Assembly: GCA_028707275.1 (NCBI GenBank)
Contig: JAQTUP010000004.1
Coordinates: forward strand, 186,001 to 250,000
DNA length: 64,000 bases
DNA from: Gallionella sp.
GTDB lineage: Bacteria > Pseudomonadota > Gammaproteobacteria > Burkholderiales > Gallionellaceae
Direction of reading: 5' to 3'
Below, piece by piece: positions 7,629 to 17,900 of the stretch. A program made the position numbers and the translations under genes. The stretch's first letter is position 1. Every line of letters begins with the position of its first letter. The notes below the pieces were generated by a model that saw only the letters and a program-made list of their open reading frames with translations, ran no database searches and was not told the origin of the DNA.

Positions 7629-10600
7629 TCAGGGCTGCACCCTGACCACGAAATTCACCGCGCCGCTGCTGCCCGGGGCGAGTGTACCCGCCATGGTGTA
7701 GACGATGGAACCCGTCGCATTGACGGCCGGGGCTGTGATGACACACCCGGAAAAATTGAGCGGCAACACGCCGCAACTGGCACTCCGGAACAAAGTATAA
7801 GACGGTGTTGCATCGTAAATGATCACGCTGGACAGCAAGCCGCTGCTTTTGTTGGTGTACGCGACCGTATAGGTGATGTCCCCTCCCGGCAAGGCGGTCG
7901 CCGTGCTGACGCTTTTGACCAGCGTCAGCCCCGAGCCCGTGGCCTGGCCTGCCGTCGTCGTATCGTGGCGCAGATAATTAAAACTGACTGCCGAACCCGA
8001 AAAAGTCGCATCAAGGGTAGCTGTGATCGTCAGCGCATTTTGCGCGTTGATGGGAGCGGCTGCCGGAATAAACTCCTTGACCAGCAAACAGACCGTCTGA
8101 GCGGCGGTGACGGCGACGGACGCCGACAAAACAACTTCTCCGGCATCAATGACCGCGTTGCAGTTGACGTCCACATAAATGACTTCACTCCACCCGGTGA
8201 TGGCAGGACTGGATATTTTACTGACCGCGAAAGACACCGCGCCGCTCGTTCCGGCAATAAACGTGTGCGGGTAGAACGCCACCGAGCCTGGCATAGCCGA
8301 CTGCGCGCCGTCGGTCAAAAACTGGTTGTCCGGCACATCGGCGAAATTGACCCCGCTGTAGTTGCTGCCCGCCACCACGCTGAAGGCCGTGGTATCGGTG
8401 CTGCGCGTATAAGTGCCCCCCGTGTTGCCTGCCTGTCCGCCGGTGCTAAGATAACCCGAAAGATTGACTTCGGTGACCGTGACCGCGCCCGTCACGGAGG
8501 ATGGCAGCCACATCACATAATCGCCATTGCCATCGGTGATCGCCGCTGCGCAAAGGGTGCTCGCGCATCCGGCCTGATTTGCCGTGACCGTCACCCCATT
8601 AATGCCGACTTCACCGCTATCCTGCACGCCATTATTTGCAAACGCGCCCGCACCGTTGTCGAGAAATACCCGTCCGGCAAGACGACTGCCGGTAAACAGT
8701 CCGAAATTCTGCTCAGGCACATTCGTCGCCGCCACCGTCACGCTCAGTACGCCGGAAGTCGGTGTTCCGTTGAACCAGTTGGCAGGCGTACTGGCGACCG
8801 TATCGGCAGCCGTCGCGTTGCTGCTCAACACGATGCAGTAATTTCCTGCCGCCACACCTGTAAAGCTATAAGTACCGGCCGGTGCGCTCAGGGTTTGCAC
8901 GGAGACCGCCGTACCTGCCGCCGGACACGCGCCTGCAAACAGCTTCGCGTAAACCGCAGGCCCACCAGCCCAGTCCTCTGCACTGTCAGGTATGCCGTTG
9001 TGATTAGCGTCGCTGTACACCCGGCCTGTGACATTCACGCCTGTAACAAGCGCGCTGTTGGTAAAGGTACAAATAACCTGCGCGGCTGTTCCCGCCGTGT
9101 TGAGGGCGGGCGCGGTAAAAGTTCCGCTGCGGGTCGTCAGATTGGTCAGATCCGAAGCGCTTAAAGTCACCGCCGTCGTGCCATCGCCCAGGGTACAGGT
9201 CAGGGTCGTGGTGTAATTTGCCAGACTGGTCGCCGTGCCCGCGACTTCCTGCACCGTGATCACGCCTGCTGCATCGACCGCCACAAAATTTGTAGTGCCC
9301 GTGTTGCCGACATTAGCGGCAGGATTCGTACCTCCGGCGGGCGCCCCCCCAGATACTGTCAGACTGAACTTGCCCGCGTCCGGCGCCGGCACCAGTAGTT
9401 TGATGATTTTAACGCCGGGACGGATGGTAAACGCGTAATCCTCAGCTTCACCGTCGCTGACCACGCCCGCAGGATTGGCAACATCGCCCGCCGCCGTGGC
9501 AATACGGAAACGCGCAAAAGTGCTCCCCGTTTTCAAGTTGCTCAGCCCCGTCCAGTTCAGGGTGGCGAGGTTGGTGGTGCAGACAGCCGATTGTCGCTCC
9601 CCTGCTTCAAACGTGCCGTTTTTGTCAAAGTCTATCCAGCCTGCGACATTAGTACCGTTTCCCGCACAGACCAGCGTCAGACTGTAACTGGTATCGCCAG
9701 CGGACAGCGGCGGAAAAACAGCCGGTGCGCCCGAGAGCAATTGTGCTATCCCTTCATCCGCGCCCGTCAGATCATCGCCATCTGCCGTCGTTTGCCCGTG
9801 CCATGTCGTCTCGACTGACAACAGTTCCTTGTCAGGCGCGGTTGTTCCCAGATAAACAGTCGGTGTAACCGGTTTTACATGCCCCGCACTGCCATAGTTA
9901 CGCGCCACGGTGTCAACTACCGTGCCGCCGGACGGCGCATCGCCGTAATCGTTGTATGCCGTGAGTGTGGTGGTGTTGGTCATGGTGCAGACGATCGCAT
10001 CCCCTGCTGCGGGTACGATGGTCGGTGGATTGAGAAGGTCGATCGCGCTGGAGCCGTTCAATAAGGGCGAGGACATCTGCACGCCATTATTCGTGCAGTT
10101 CAGGGTAGTACCGTATTTGGTCATGTCAGCCAGCGGGGTGCCGGCGGCTATTTCGGTGAGCGCATAAGTATGTCCGGCCAGGGCGGTATATATGCCTGTA
10201 ATGCCCAAATCAGGACTCGTCAGATTCGTCACCGTGCCTGTGCCGCTGGTTGTGCTGTTGGTGGTCGAGTTGACGACTGCGGCACCTTCCTTTATTTGTA
10301 CCGTAAACTGGTCGGTTGCGGCAAAGCGCGCGGTCGCCAGCTTCTTGATCAGGCTGATGGTTGCGGTGACTGAGGTATTGGTGATGGTGCAGGTAATCTG
10401 ATCGTTATAGACCGGCGTTACCGTAAAACTGCGTACAGGCGCGCCCGTGAGCGTGCCTGACGAATTCGGCGTGCCACCTGCATTAGCATTGATACAACTG
10501 TAGGTGCTGGTGTAATTAGCTAAATTTGTCGCGCCTATGCCGGTTTCGCTGAAGGTGTAGGTCGTGGCGTTGATCGCCTGATAAGTCCGAGTGCTGCCGT

Positions 10601-13600
10601 AGCCGCCTACCGCTTCGACCGTCACGGGTAAATAAACGGGATCGGTAATGCCGCCTATGTTGATGGAAAAACTGTCGGTTGCAGCCGCATAACCTACCAC
10701 ATTCTTGATCAATGTCAGCTTGGGCTGGAGTGAATTGCTGAAGGTACAGGTGACCGTCTGCCCTGAGACGGGTATGAAAGTCGGCGGGCTGGCCGGGTTG
10801 TAAACCTGGTTGCTGATCAAGGTACCCGGGCAATCCACCGTGGTCGTGTAATTGCCCAGAGTCGGCCCGGCTGTGACAAACTCGCTCACCGTGACGGCAG
10901 AGCCGGGCGCCACATAGACAGGCGTTAATGCATTGGAATCATTGTTGACGAAGTTGCCGGGCAGATTGACTCCGTCAGGATCCATGCTGACGTTGTTTAT
11001 TTTCAGATCAAATCTTTCGCTCCCCGTACCGCCGAGCAAAACTTTTCTGACGATGATGGCCGGATTTTTCGTATTGGTGAAATTACACTGTATGTCCGCA
11101 CCTGAAATGACGCTGGTGGCCGGAATAGTAATGTAATGACCCGTCAATAAATTGGTCTTGTCTACCGTATCGGCGCCATTGAGTCCCGAGCAGCCGGCAT
11201 CCGTCAGGGTCCATCCCGCCGGGATGCCGGACTCGGTAATGGTGATCGCCGTGGCAATGACGGGTGTAAAAGGCCCTGCATTGACGGGCGTATCGGCAGC
11301 AATGGTCGACAGCGCAATGCCGCCTGTGACAGGATTGCTTAAAGTAAAGCCAAAGCTGCCGCCAAAACCGCCGCTGGTGGTTTTCTGCAGCAGCGTCAGC
11401 GTCGGTGATTTGGGCGTATTGGTGAAAGTGCAAACAATATCGTCCCCCGTGGCGGGCGTAAAGGTAACGCTGCTTTCCGTTGCCGTGCTGGTCGATGAGG
11501 CCGGAGTATAGGGAAGGCCGTTATTTGTACAGCTGCTCGTCCTGGTGTATTTGGATAAATCCGTGCTCAGCACACCCACTTCCTTCAGGGTGTAGGGCAC
11601 GCCTGCAATGCCCGGATATTTTCCCGTGGCGGCGGTCGTGGCGGTCAGCGCGGGAGATACGGTGCTCGTACTGTAACCGCCGTTGCTGATGGAAATAGCG
11701 AACTCATCGGACGGAGACACTCGTGTCACACTGCCGTTGGCAACAATTTGCTTGGCGACCGTCAGAAAAGGTTTGTGGGCATTGCTGAACACACAGTCGA
11801 TAATCTGCCCCACTTTTGCAGTAAAGGCGGGCGAGGTAAAGCTGGCCGACCCCGAGCTCTTTGTGCTGAGCACAATGACATTGGGGGTGACCGAGGTGTC
11901 CGTACAAACCAGGGTACTGTCGTAATAGGCCAGATTCACGGCACCAGCCCCTGTCTCGGCAACGACAATGGTGTCATTGGGGGATAGCTGCGTATTGGGC
12001 GTGGTGTAGGTCGCGCCGTTTCCGCCTGTCACAACCGTCGTCAGCGCCCCAGCATTCTGTTTCAGCTGAAGATTGAAGGTATCAGGATTACCCGCCGTCG
12101 GCGTCAATATTTTCCTGACCGTGACCAGGGGGCGGCGGGCGTTGGCAAAAAAACAAAAACCATCATCTCCTGTTGCCAGAACGAGATTCGGCGTGGTGGG
12201 AAGCGTACCGGCTGCGAGCAGAACGCCGTTTTTGTAACAGGTAATCGTATTCAGAATCCATCCGGCAGGGACCGTTTCTGTCACCGTATAGGTGCCGGCC
12301 GTAGAACCTGTGATGTTGGTGCTGGAAAAAATATTGCTCGTGCCATTATTTGAGCCTGCCAGAGTCGTCAGGGCCGCGAATGCATCCGTACCGGTTGCCG
12401 TGTGGGTAAAGGTAAAAACATCCGCCGCAGTCGGTGTCGCGGACTTGATAATGACAAAAGGTTTGGTGGTCGCATTTTTCAGGGTGCATCTGACCTGCAG
12501 GCTCAGATAATCGAGCGTCGAGCCAGCGGGAGTGGGAAAGATGACAGGGGTCGGGCCTGTCACAAAAGCCGTCCCGCCCCAGGCGACCGAACCGCTGCCT
12601 AGCGTATTGCCATTTCCATCGAGACAAAAATAATTCAAGACCGCACCGACGATTTTGCCCATGTTGTCGGTTTCAGTCAGAACATAGCTTCCCGAATTCA
12701 CGACGGGCGTGATATTTCCGGCGCTGCCGTTTCCCGGCAGTACCGTGTCTGTCGTGACCGTCACAGGAACTGCGGCGTTGTAAAAGTCCAGCTTGAATGT
12801 ATCTGTCGTGGTCGGCGCGATAACCGTCGAGACGATCGTCCGGCGTGAGTTGGTGACGGTGCACACCAGATCAGCCCCCGATTTCACAAAGGCTGCCGGA
12901 ATGGTGATCGTATCTTGCGTGCCGGTCGTGCCCGGGGTCTGATCGAAGCTGATATTAAAGGGATTCGTGCCGTTACCCGTCGTGGCGCCATTATTATCGA
13001 TACAGCTGGCTGCCGTGATCACCCATGAATTGTCAGGCACGGTTTCCCTGAAGACGGTATCGACACCTGCCGCGCCGAGGGTCACTTTCCCGGTGGGAAC
13101 CGAACCACTGAAGGCCAGAAAGGGCGCGGAGGATATGCCCGAAAAACCGACCGCCGTTGTGGTCGCGGCAAGATTGACAACCTGAGCGGCATTGCTGACA
13201 CCGTTAAAGGTAAATGGCCCGCCGATGCCCAGTGTGGCATTTGGCCCTTTGCTGATCTTTTTTATCGTCAGGCTGGGCGGGACGCCATCGCTGTTAGTCA
13301 GCGTACAGGTCGCCGCGCCACCGCTCAGGCTAAAACTCATTGGGATTGATGCGGACAATACGGCAGCGCCCCCCGTGCAGCTCAATGATGATGTGTAGCC
13401 CACCACGGGGGTACCGGAGAGCGTGGTTTCAGTCAGCGTATAGCTGCCACCCGGCACTACGACGGCATTGACGGCCGTCCCCTCCTTGGTCGTCGCGTTG
13501 ATGATCGCGGGTATGCCGACAGATGCGCCACTCACGACCGTTATCCCCGGCGCAATGGCTGAGGCGGTCAGGACGAAATCATTGGGAGACTGGATGCCGC

Positions 13601-14744
13601 CGCTGGCGTTGATGACCCTTTTGAGCAGAGTCAGAGAAGGCGTGCCGGTCACCGTATCAACATCGGAGGCCGAGTTGGTCCCGCTGATCGGCAGACCCGC
13701 ACCCGAGAGTGCCGTGACGGTGACGGACGCCGTATTGGTCAGCGTGGGAACGCCGGTTAAATCGCCCGTCACCTTGGCCGCAATGGAAAATGTCATGGTG
13801 GCGCCGACGGGCATATCGGGGATGGGAATCCCAGAAGCCTGCATATTGGCTACAGTGACAATACCCGCAGCCGGGCAAGTCCCGCCGACCGTAGTGCAGC
13901 TGACGCCGCTGACGGTCAGATGATTCACAGCCGGATCGCTAAAGACAGCGTTCCTTAAAATGTCACCGGTATTATTCGTGATAACGACCGTATAAGTCGT
14001 ATTCGTCCCGAGCGAGAGGCTGCTGATGCCGTCCGTCTTGGAGATCGTGGGAAGCACTATCGCATCCACGGTCATCATGGCGACGCCCGCCGCAGTCGTC
14101 CCGTCCGGCGAGTTGCATTTTGAAACGGTATTAGGCACAGGATCAAGGTTGCTGGTGCACAGCGCGCCCGATGGCGATGCCTGATTATCCCAGGAGACCA
14201 CAAAGGGCACGGTCAGCTTGCCGTTGCTCAGAGGCTTGGCCTGACAGAGCACGTTGACCGTATTCATGCGGGTGATCCCATACCCCAGCCCGCCATTGAT
14301 AGCGCCATTGCCATCGCCACAGGTATCGGCAGGATTCCCCGTGGGTACGCCATCCAGATCCATGAACGGTGCGGTCATGGGCAGCACGCCTACCGAACAG
14401 CTGGTGGCGGCCAGCAAAGAAGGCGCCATGCCGTCATTGCTGAGAAAGATCCCCACATCCCAGCGATTCGGCGTGGCAAAATTAACCGTCACATCAAAGT
14501 CGTAACTGGTGGTGGTGCCGGCTACGCACGAACCGGATCCGCCTGAAGCGATGGCGATTTTTGAAATCGAAACGTCATTGGCGGTACAACCTAAATCGGA
14601 TCCTTTTCTTGACGCCGCACACTGAGTCAGTCCGAATGCCTGCACTGACACAGATTGCAACAAGGCGATGAACAGCAGGACAAGCAATACGCAGAGCTGC
14701 CGTGGCAAGGCTCTAAACGTAAAAGCAGGACGCAATGGATTCAT
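7629..14744 (-). CDS. Giant secreted protein with 11 SpaA/Cna-B-like repeats, GEVED domain and shared C-terminal module
   Basis: 2371 residues. Signal peptide about 1-36 (LCVLLVLLFIALLQSVSVQA). An N-terminal domain (37-230) and one DUF11-like domain (233-370) precede ten tandem ~115-residue prealbumin-fold repeats (about 371-1595), a GEVED-type domain (about 1598-1760, starting YNDYGDAPSGG), an eleventh repeat (to ~1900) and the C-terminal module shared with the two next giants (1903-2371). Each repeat has a first-strand Lys (as in LTLLKRV), a Glu in a TET-like motif and an Asn in a CTFTN-like end: the SpaA/Cna-B isopeptide triad. Repeat 3 lacks the Lys and repeat 7 has Gln in its place. Each repeat also has two cysteines, suggesting one disulfide. 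Start ATG 14744 follows AAGGATG. Extracellular structural or adhesive role is inferred; no enzyme domain is seen. Confidence 0.85.
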   Translation of the reverse strand: MNPLRPAFTFRALPRQLCVLLVLLFIALLQSVSVQAFGLTQCAASRKGSDLGCTANDVSISKIAIASGGSGSCVAGTTTSYDFDVTVNFATPNRWDVGIFLSNDGMAPSLLAATSCSVGVLPMTAPFMDLDGVPTGNPADTCGDGNGAINGGLGYGITRMNTVNVLCQAKPLSNGKLTVPFVVSWDNQASPSGALCTSNLDPVPNTVSKCNSPDGTTAAGVAMMTVDAIVLPTISKTDGISSLSLGTNTTYTVVITNNTGDILRNAVFSDPAVNHLTVSGVSCTTVGGTCPAAGIVTVANMQASGIPIPDMPVGATMTFSIAAKVTGDLTGVPTLTNTASVTVTALSGAGLPISGTNSASDVDTVTGTPSLTLLKRVINASGGIQSPNDFVLTASAIAPGITVVSGASVGIPAIINATTKEGTAVNAVVVPGGSYTLTETTLSGTPVVGYTSSLSCTGGAAVLSASIPMSFSLSGGAATCTLTNSDGVPPSLTIKKISKGPNATLGIGGPFTFNGVSNAAQVVNLAATTTAVGFSGISSAPFLAFSGSVPTGKVTLGAAGVDTVFRETVPDNSWVITAASCIDNNGATTGNGTNPFNISFDQTPGTTGTQDTITIPAAFVKSGADLVCTVTNSRRTIVSTVIAPTTTDTFKLDFYNAAVPVTVTTDTVLPGNGSAGNITPVVNSGSYVLTETDNMGKIVGAVLNYFCLDGNGNTLGSGSVAWGGTAFVTGPTPVIFPTPAGSTLDYLSLQVRCTLKNATTKPFVIIKSATPTAADVFTFTHTATGTDAFAALTTLAGSNNGTSNIFSSTNITGSTAGTYTVTETVPAGWILNTITCYKNGVLLAAGTLPTTPNLVLATGDDGFCFFANARRPLVTVRKILTPTAGNPDTFNLQLKQNAGALTTVVTGGNGATYTTPNTQLSPNDTIVVAETGAGAVNLAYYDSTLVCTDTSVTPNVIVLSTKSSGSASFTSPAFTAKVGQIIDCVFSNAHKPFLTVAKQIVANGSVTRVSPSDEFAISISNGGYSTSTVSPALTATTAATGKYPGIAGVPYTLKEVGVLSTDLSKYTRTSSCTNNGLPYTPASSTSTATESSVTFTPATGDDIVCTFTNTPKSPTLTLLQKTTSGGFGGSFGFTLSNPVTGGIALSTIAADTPVNAGPFTPVIATAITITESGIPAGWTLTDAGCSGLNGADTVDKTNLLTGHYITIPATSVISGADIQCNFTNTKNPAIIVRKVLLGGTGSERFDLKINNVSMDPDGVNLPGNFVNNDSNALTPVYVAPGSAVTVSEFVTAGPTLGNYTTTVDCPGTLISNQVYNPASPPTFIPVSGQTVTCTFSNSLQPKLTLIKNVVGYAAATDSFSINIGGITDPVYLPVTVEAVGGYGSTRTYQAINATTYTFSETGIGATNLANYTSTYSCINANAGGTPNSSGTLTGAPVRSFTVTPVYNDQITCTITNTSVTATISLIKKLATARFAATDQFTVQIKEGAAVVNSTTNSTTSGTGTVTNLTSPDLGITGIYTALAGHTYALTEIAAGTPLADMTKYGTTLNCTNNGVQMSSPLLNGSSAIDLLNPPTIVPAAGDAIVCTMTNTTTLTAYNDYGDAPSGGTVVDTVARNYGSAGHVKPVTPTVYLGTTAPDKELLSVETTWHGQTTADGDDLTGADEGIAQLLSGAPAVFPPLSAGDTSYSLTLVCAGNGTNVAGWIDFDKNGTFEAGERQSAVCTTNLATLNWTGLSNLKTGSTFARFRIATAAGDVANPAGVVSDGEAEDYAFTIRPGVKIIKLLVPAPDAGKFSLTVSGGAPAGGTNPAANVGNTGTTNFVAVDAAGVITVQEVAGTATSLANYTTTLTCTLGDGTTAVTLSASDLTNLTTRSGTFTAPALNTAGTAAQVICTFTNSALVTGVNVTGRVYSDANHNGIPDSAEDWAGGPAVYAKLFAGACPAAGTAVSVQTLSAPAGTYSFTGVAAGNYCIVLSSNATAADTVASTPANWFNGTPTSGVLSVTVAATNVPEQNFGLFTGSRLAGRVFLDNGAGAFANNGVQDSGEVGINGVTVTANQAGCASTLCAAAITDGNGDYVMWLPSSVTGAVTVTEVNLSGYLSTGGQAGNTGGTYTRSTDTTAFSVVAGSNYSGVNFADVPDNQFLTDGAQSAMPGSVAFYPHTFIAGTSGAVSFAVSKISSPAITGWSEVIYVDVNCNAVIDAGEVVLSASVAVTAAQTVCLLVKEFIPAAAPINAQNALTITATLDATFSGSAVSFNYLRHDTTTAGQATGSGLTLVKSVSTATALPGGDITYTVAYTNKSSGLLSSVIIYDATPSYTLFRSASCGVLPLNFSGCVITAPAVNATGSIVYTMAGTLAPGSSGAVNFVVRVQP
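7632..9033 (-). repeat. ~1.4-kb C-terminal module, copy 1
   Basis: Encodes SdrD/B-like GRVYSDANHNG and GRVFLDNGAGAF domains, a GW...YVDVNCN domain and a terminal DUF11 domain ending NFVVRVQP. It is highly similar at DNA level to 14974-16375 and 20408-21808. The stretch 8580-9000 appears base-identical by eye to 21370-21780, so copies 1 and 3 exchanged sequence recently. Confidence 0.85.
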
Positions 14745-14970
14745 CTTTCAACATCCTTGCACGAGGGTTGTCCGAATTTCTCGCAAACCGATAAGTCGGC
14801 GCAAGAAGCACCGCTGGAAGGGGCGCCGGATGCCCCCTCTCATCGGTTGTCTCGACCTCGCAAAATCAGGCCTGCGACATTTCCAGACTCAGACAATACC
14901 TGAGTTAAGCGGTCAACACAATCAGGATCTTCCTGTTTTTAGGCGGAAAAAGTGTGTGCCCTATGTGGGT

Positions 14971-17900
14971 TCATGGCTGCACCCTGACCACAAAACTCAC
15001 CGCACCGCTGCTGCCCGGGGCGAGTGTGCCCGCCATGGTGTAGACGATGGAACCCGTCGCATTAACGGCCGGGGCCGTGATGACACATGCAGAAAGATTT
15101 TGTGGCAGCACGCCGCAACTGGCGCTCCTGAACAGAGTGTAAAACGGCGTCGCGTCGTAAATGATCACGCTGGACAGCAAACCACTGCTTTTGTTGGTGT
15201 ACGCGACAGTATAGGTGATGTCCCCTCCCGGCAAGGCGCTCGCCGTGCTGACGCTTTTGACCAGCGTCAGACCCGAGCCTGTGGCCTGGCCTGCCGTTGT
15301 CGTATCGTGGCGCAAATAGTTGAAACTGACGGCCGAGCCCGAAAAAGTCGCATTGAACGTCGCCGTGATCGTCAGCGCATTTTGCGCGTTGATGGGCGCT
15401 GCGGCCGGAATAAACTCCTTGACCAGCAAACAGACCGTCTGAGCGGCGGTGACAGCGACGGACGTCGGCAAAACAACTTCCCCGGCATCAATGACCGCAT
15501 TGCAGTTGGCGTCCACATAAATGACTTCGCTCCACCCGGCGACGGCAGGGCTGGATATTTTACTGACCGCGAAAGACACCGCGCCGCTCGTTCCTGCGAT
15601 AAACGTGTGCGGGTAGAACACCACCGAGCCTGGCATAGCCGACTGCGCGCCGTCGGTCAAAAACTGGTTGTCCGGCACATCGGCGAAATTGAGTCCGCTG
15701 TAATGGGTGCCCGGTACCACACTGAAGGCCGTGGTATCGGTGCTGCGCGTATAAGCGCCCCCCGTGTTGCCTGCCTGTCCACCGGTGCTAAGATAACCCG
15801 AAAGATTGACTTCGGTGACCGTGACCGCACCGGTCACGGAGGATGGCAACCACATCACATAATCACCATTGCCATCGGTGATCGCCGCAGCGCAAAGGGT
15901 GGCGGCGCATCCGGCCTGATTTGCCGTGACCGTCACCCCATTAATGCCGACTTCACCGCTATCTTGCACGCCATTATTTGCAAACGCACCCGCACCGTTG
16001 TCGAGAAATACCCGCCCGGCAAGACTGCTGCCGCTGTATACGCCAAAGTTCTGGTTGGTGACATCCCATGCGGCAACAGTCTGATAGAGAATGCCACTGG
16101 TCGGCATGGAATTTCGCCAACCGGCGGGGATGGAAGCGGCAACGTCAGCGAGTGTATTATTGGCAGACAGCACGATGCAATATTGTCCGGCCGCCACACC
16201 GCTGAAGCTGTAAGTACCGGCCGGTGCGCTGATGGTTTGCACGCTGAGCGCAGGTGAGACGCAAACGCCGCCACTTAAAGTGGCCAGCTTGACATAAACA
16301 GCCGGGCCGCCTGTCCAGTTTTCTGACGCCTCAGGTGAGCCATTATGGTTAGCGTCGGCATACACCCGGCCGAACAGATTAACGCCTAGCGGGATGCTCA
16401 CCTGCGCCTGAGCATTGGCACTCACACTCCCCGGCCCCCCCGCACTGTCAAATTCCGCCTGAATGCTGTTACCGTATGTACCGCCTGGCATGGCGCTGCC
16501 GACCGTGGCCGTAAAGGTAATGGTCATCGTGTCACCGGCTGCCAGCTGGTTGCCCGCGATGGCGCCGAAATCCCACAGCACCTGCTGTTGGTTGAGATTG
16601 CTGCTGTACGGCAGAACCAGAGGCGTCACCACGCTGCTGATGACAGGGGTCGTCGGCACAAAGGTCAGACCATTCTTTGTGTAAGCCGTAGTGGCCAGAT
16701 AAGTGAATCGCCTGGTCGCATCCAGCGTTAAACCGCTGAACGGCAGAAAATCGTATATCTTGAGCAGCGTGGTGGCTCCGCTGCCCGTGTTGGCAATCGT
16801 AATTGTATAGTTCGCTGTTCCGCTCGCCGACAAAACAGGTGTCGAAGTTGATTTGCTGATGCTCAGCACCGGCACGTCGAGCGCGACAGCGGCAACGCTT
16901 GCGACCTCGCCGGAAGGAGCCTCTACACTAACGATCTTGCCGGTATTGCTCAGCGTCGCCGTTGAAGCCACGTTGGTCGCCGCATCGAAATACACATCAC
17001 CACTGGCGCCGGCTGCCAGTGCAGGAATAACCGGGTAGCTAAAGCGCACACCGGTCGCCGCAAATCCACAGGCCGCATTGGCAGGATTCGTCACGGCACC
17101 GACCGGGGGACCATCCGGTGCTGCGGTATTGGTAAACAGTCCTGCCGGGGTGGGTGCCAGCGTCACAGGCATGGTGATGGTTGCCGCCAGTGCGGGGACT
17201 GTTTGTGTCGAACTCATCTGGTCGCAGATATACACATTCGTCTGCGCAGTGGCCGCGTTATTCTGGTAGTGAATCTTGTACCTGACCTTAGCATTCACCG
17301 GAATAATGCCGCTGCCGTTGTAAGCATTACAGGCGGTAAGCGCCGCGTTGTAAATACAGTCTATACTCTTGGTGATGACTAAATTGGTTGGAATAATTAC
17401 GGGAGCCGTCTGAACCACACCGGCATACAGCGTTGTCGCCCCCGATGTATACACCGCTTGCACATCGTTCTTGTAAACCGTGCTGCCTGCCGGAATACCA
17501 CCCGCCGCACCCGCCGCTGCGGTGAAAGTCAGGGTAAAACTCGCGCCAGGCGCCAGTGTCTGCGCGGGCGTGAAAGTCCACGCAACCTGTTGCTGGTTAA
17601 GATACGGGGCGATATTGTGGGGCGCCAGATTTGCGGCTCCGACGGTCGTGACAGGCGCTATCGTCGCAAGCGTTGAAGTGCCGGGATTCTGTAGCGCAAA
17701 GACTGTGCTGCCCACAGTAAAGTTAAACCGCGTGTTCGCGTTGGCAACGGCTCCCGTAAACGGCAGCCAGTCGTAGATCTTGATGCCCGTTGCCGCCACA
17801 CCGCCCGTATTGGTGACGGTAATGGTATAAGTTGCCGTGCCGTTCACAGCGATAGTGGGCGTAGAGGTCGCTTTTGTGACCACCAGATTGGCCGAATCCA

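Noticed and set aside
7548..9164. 538-codon plus-strand open frame
   Set aside because: It is antisense to the signal-bearing, domain-rich giant protein, is Arg/His/Gly-rich, and recurs wherever the shared module is copied (also at 14668-16257 and 21041-22078).
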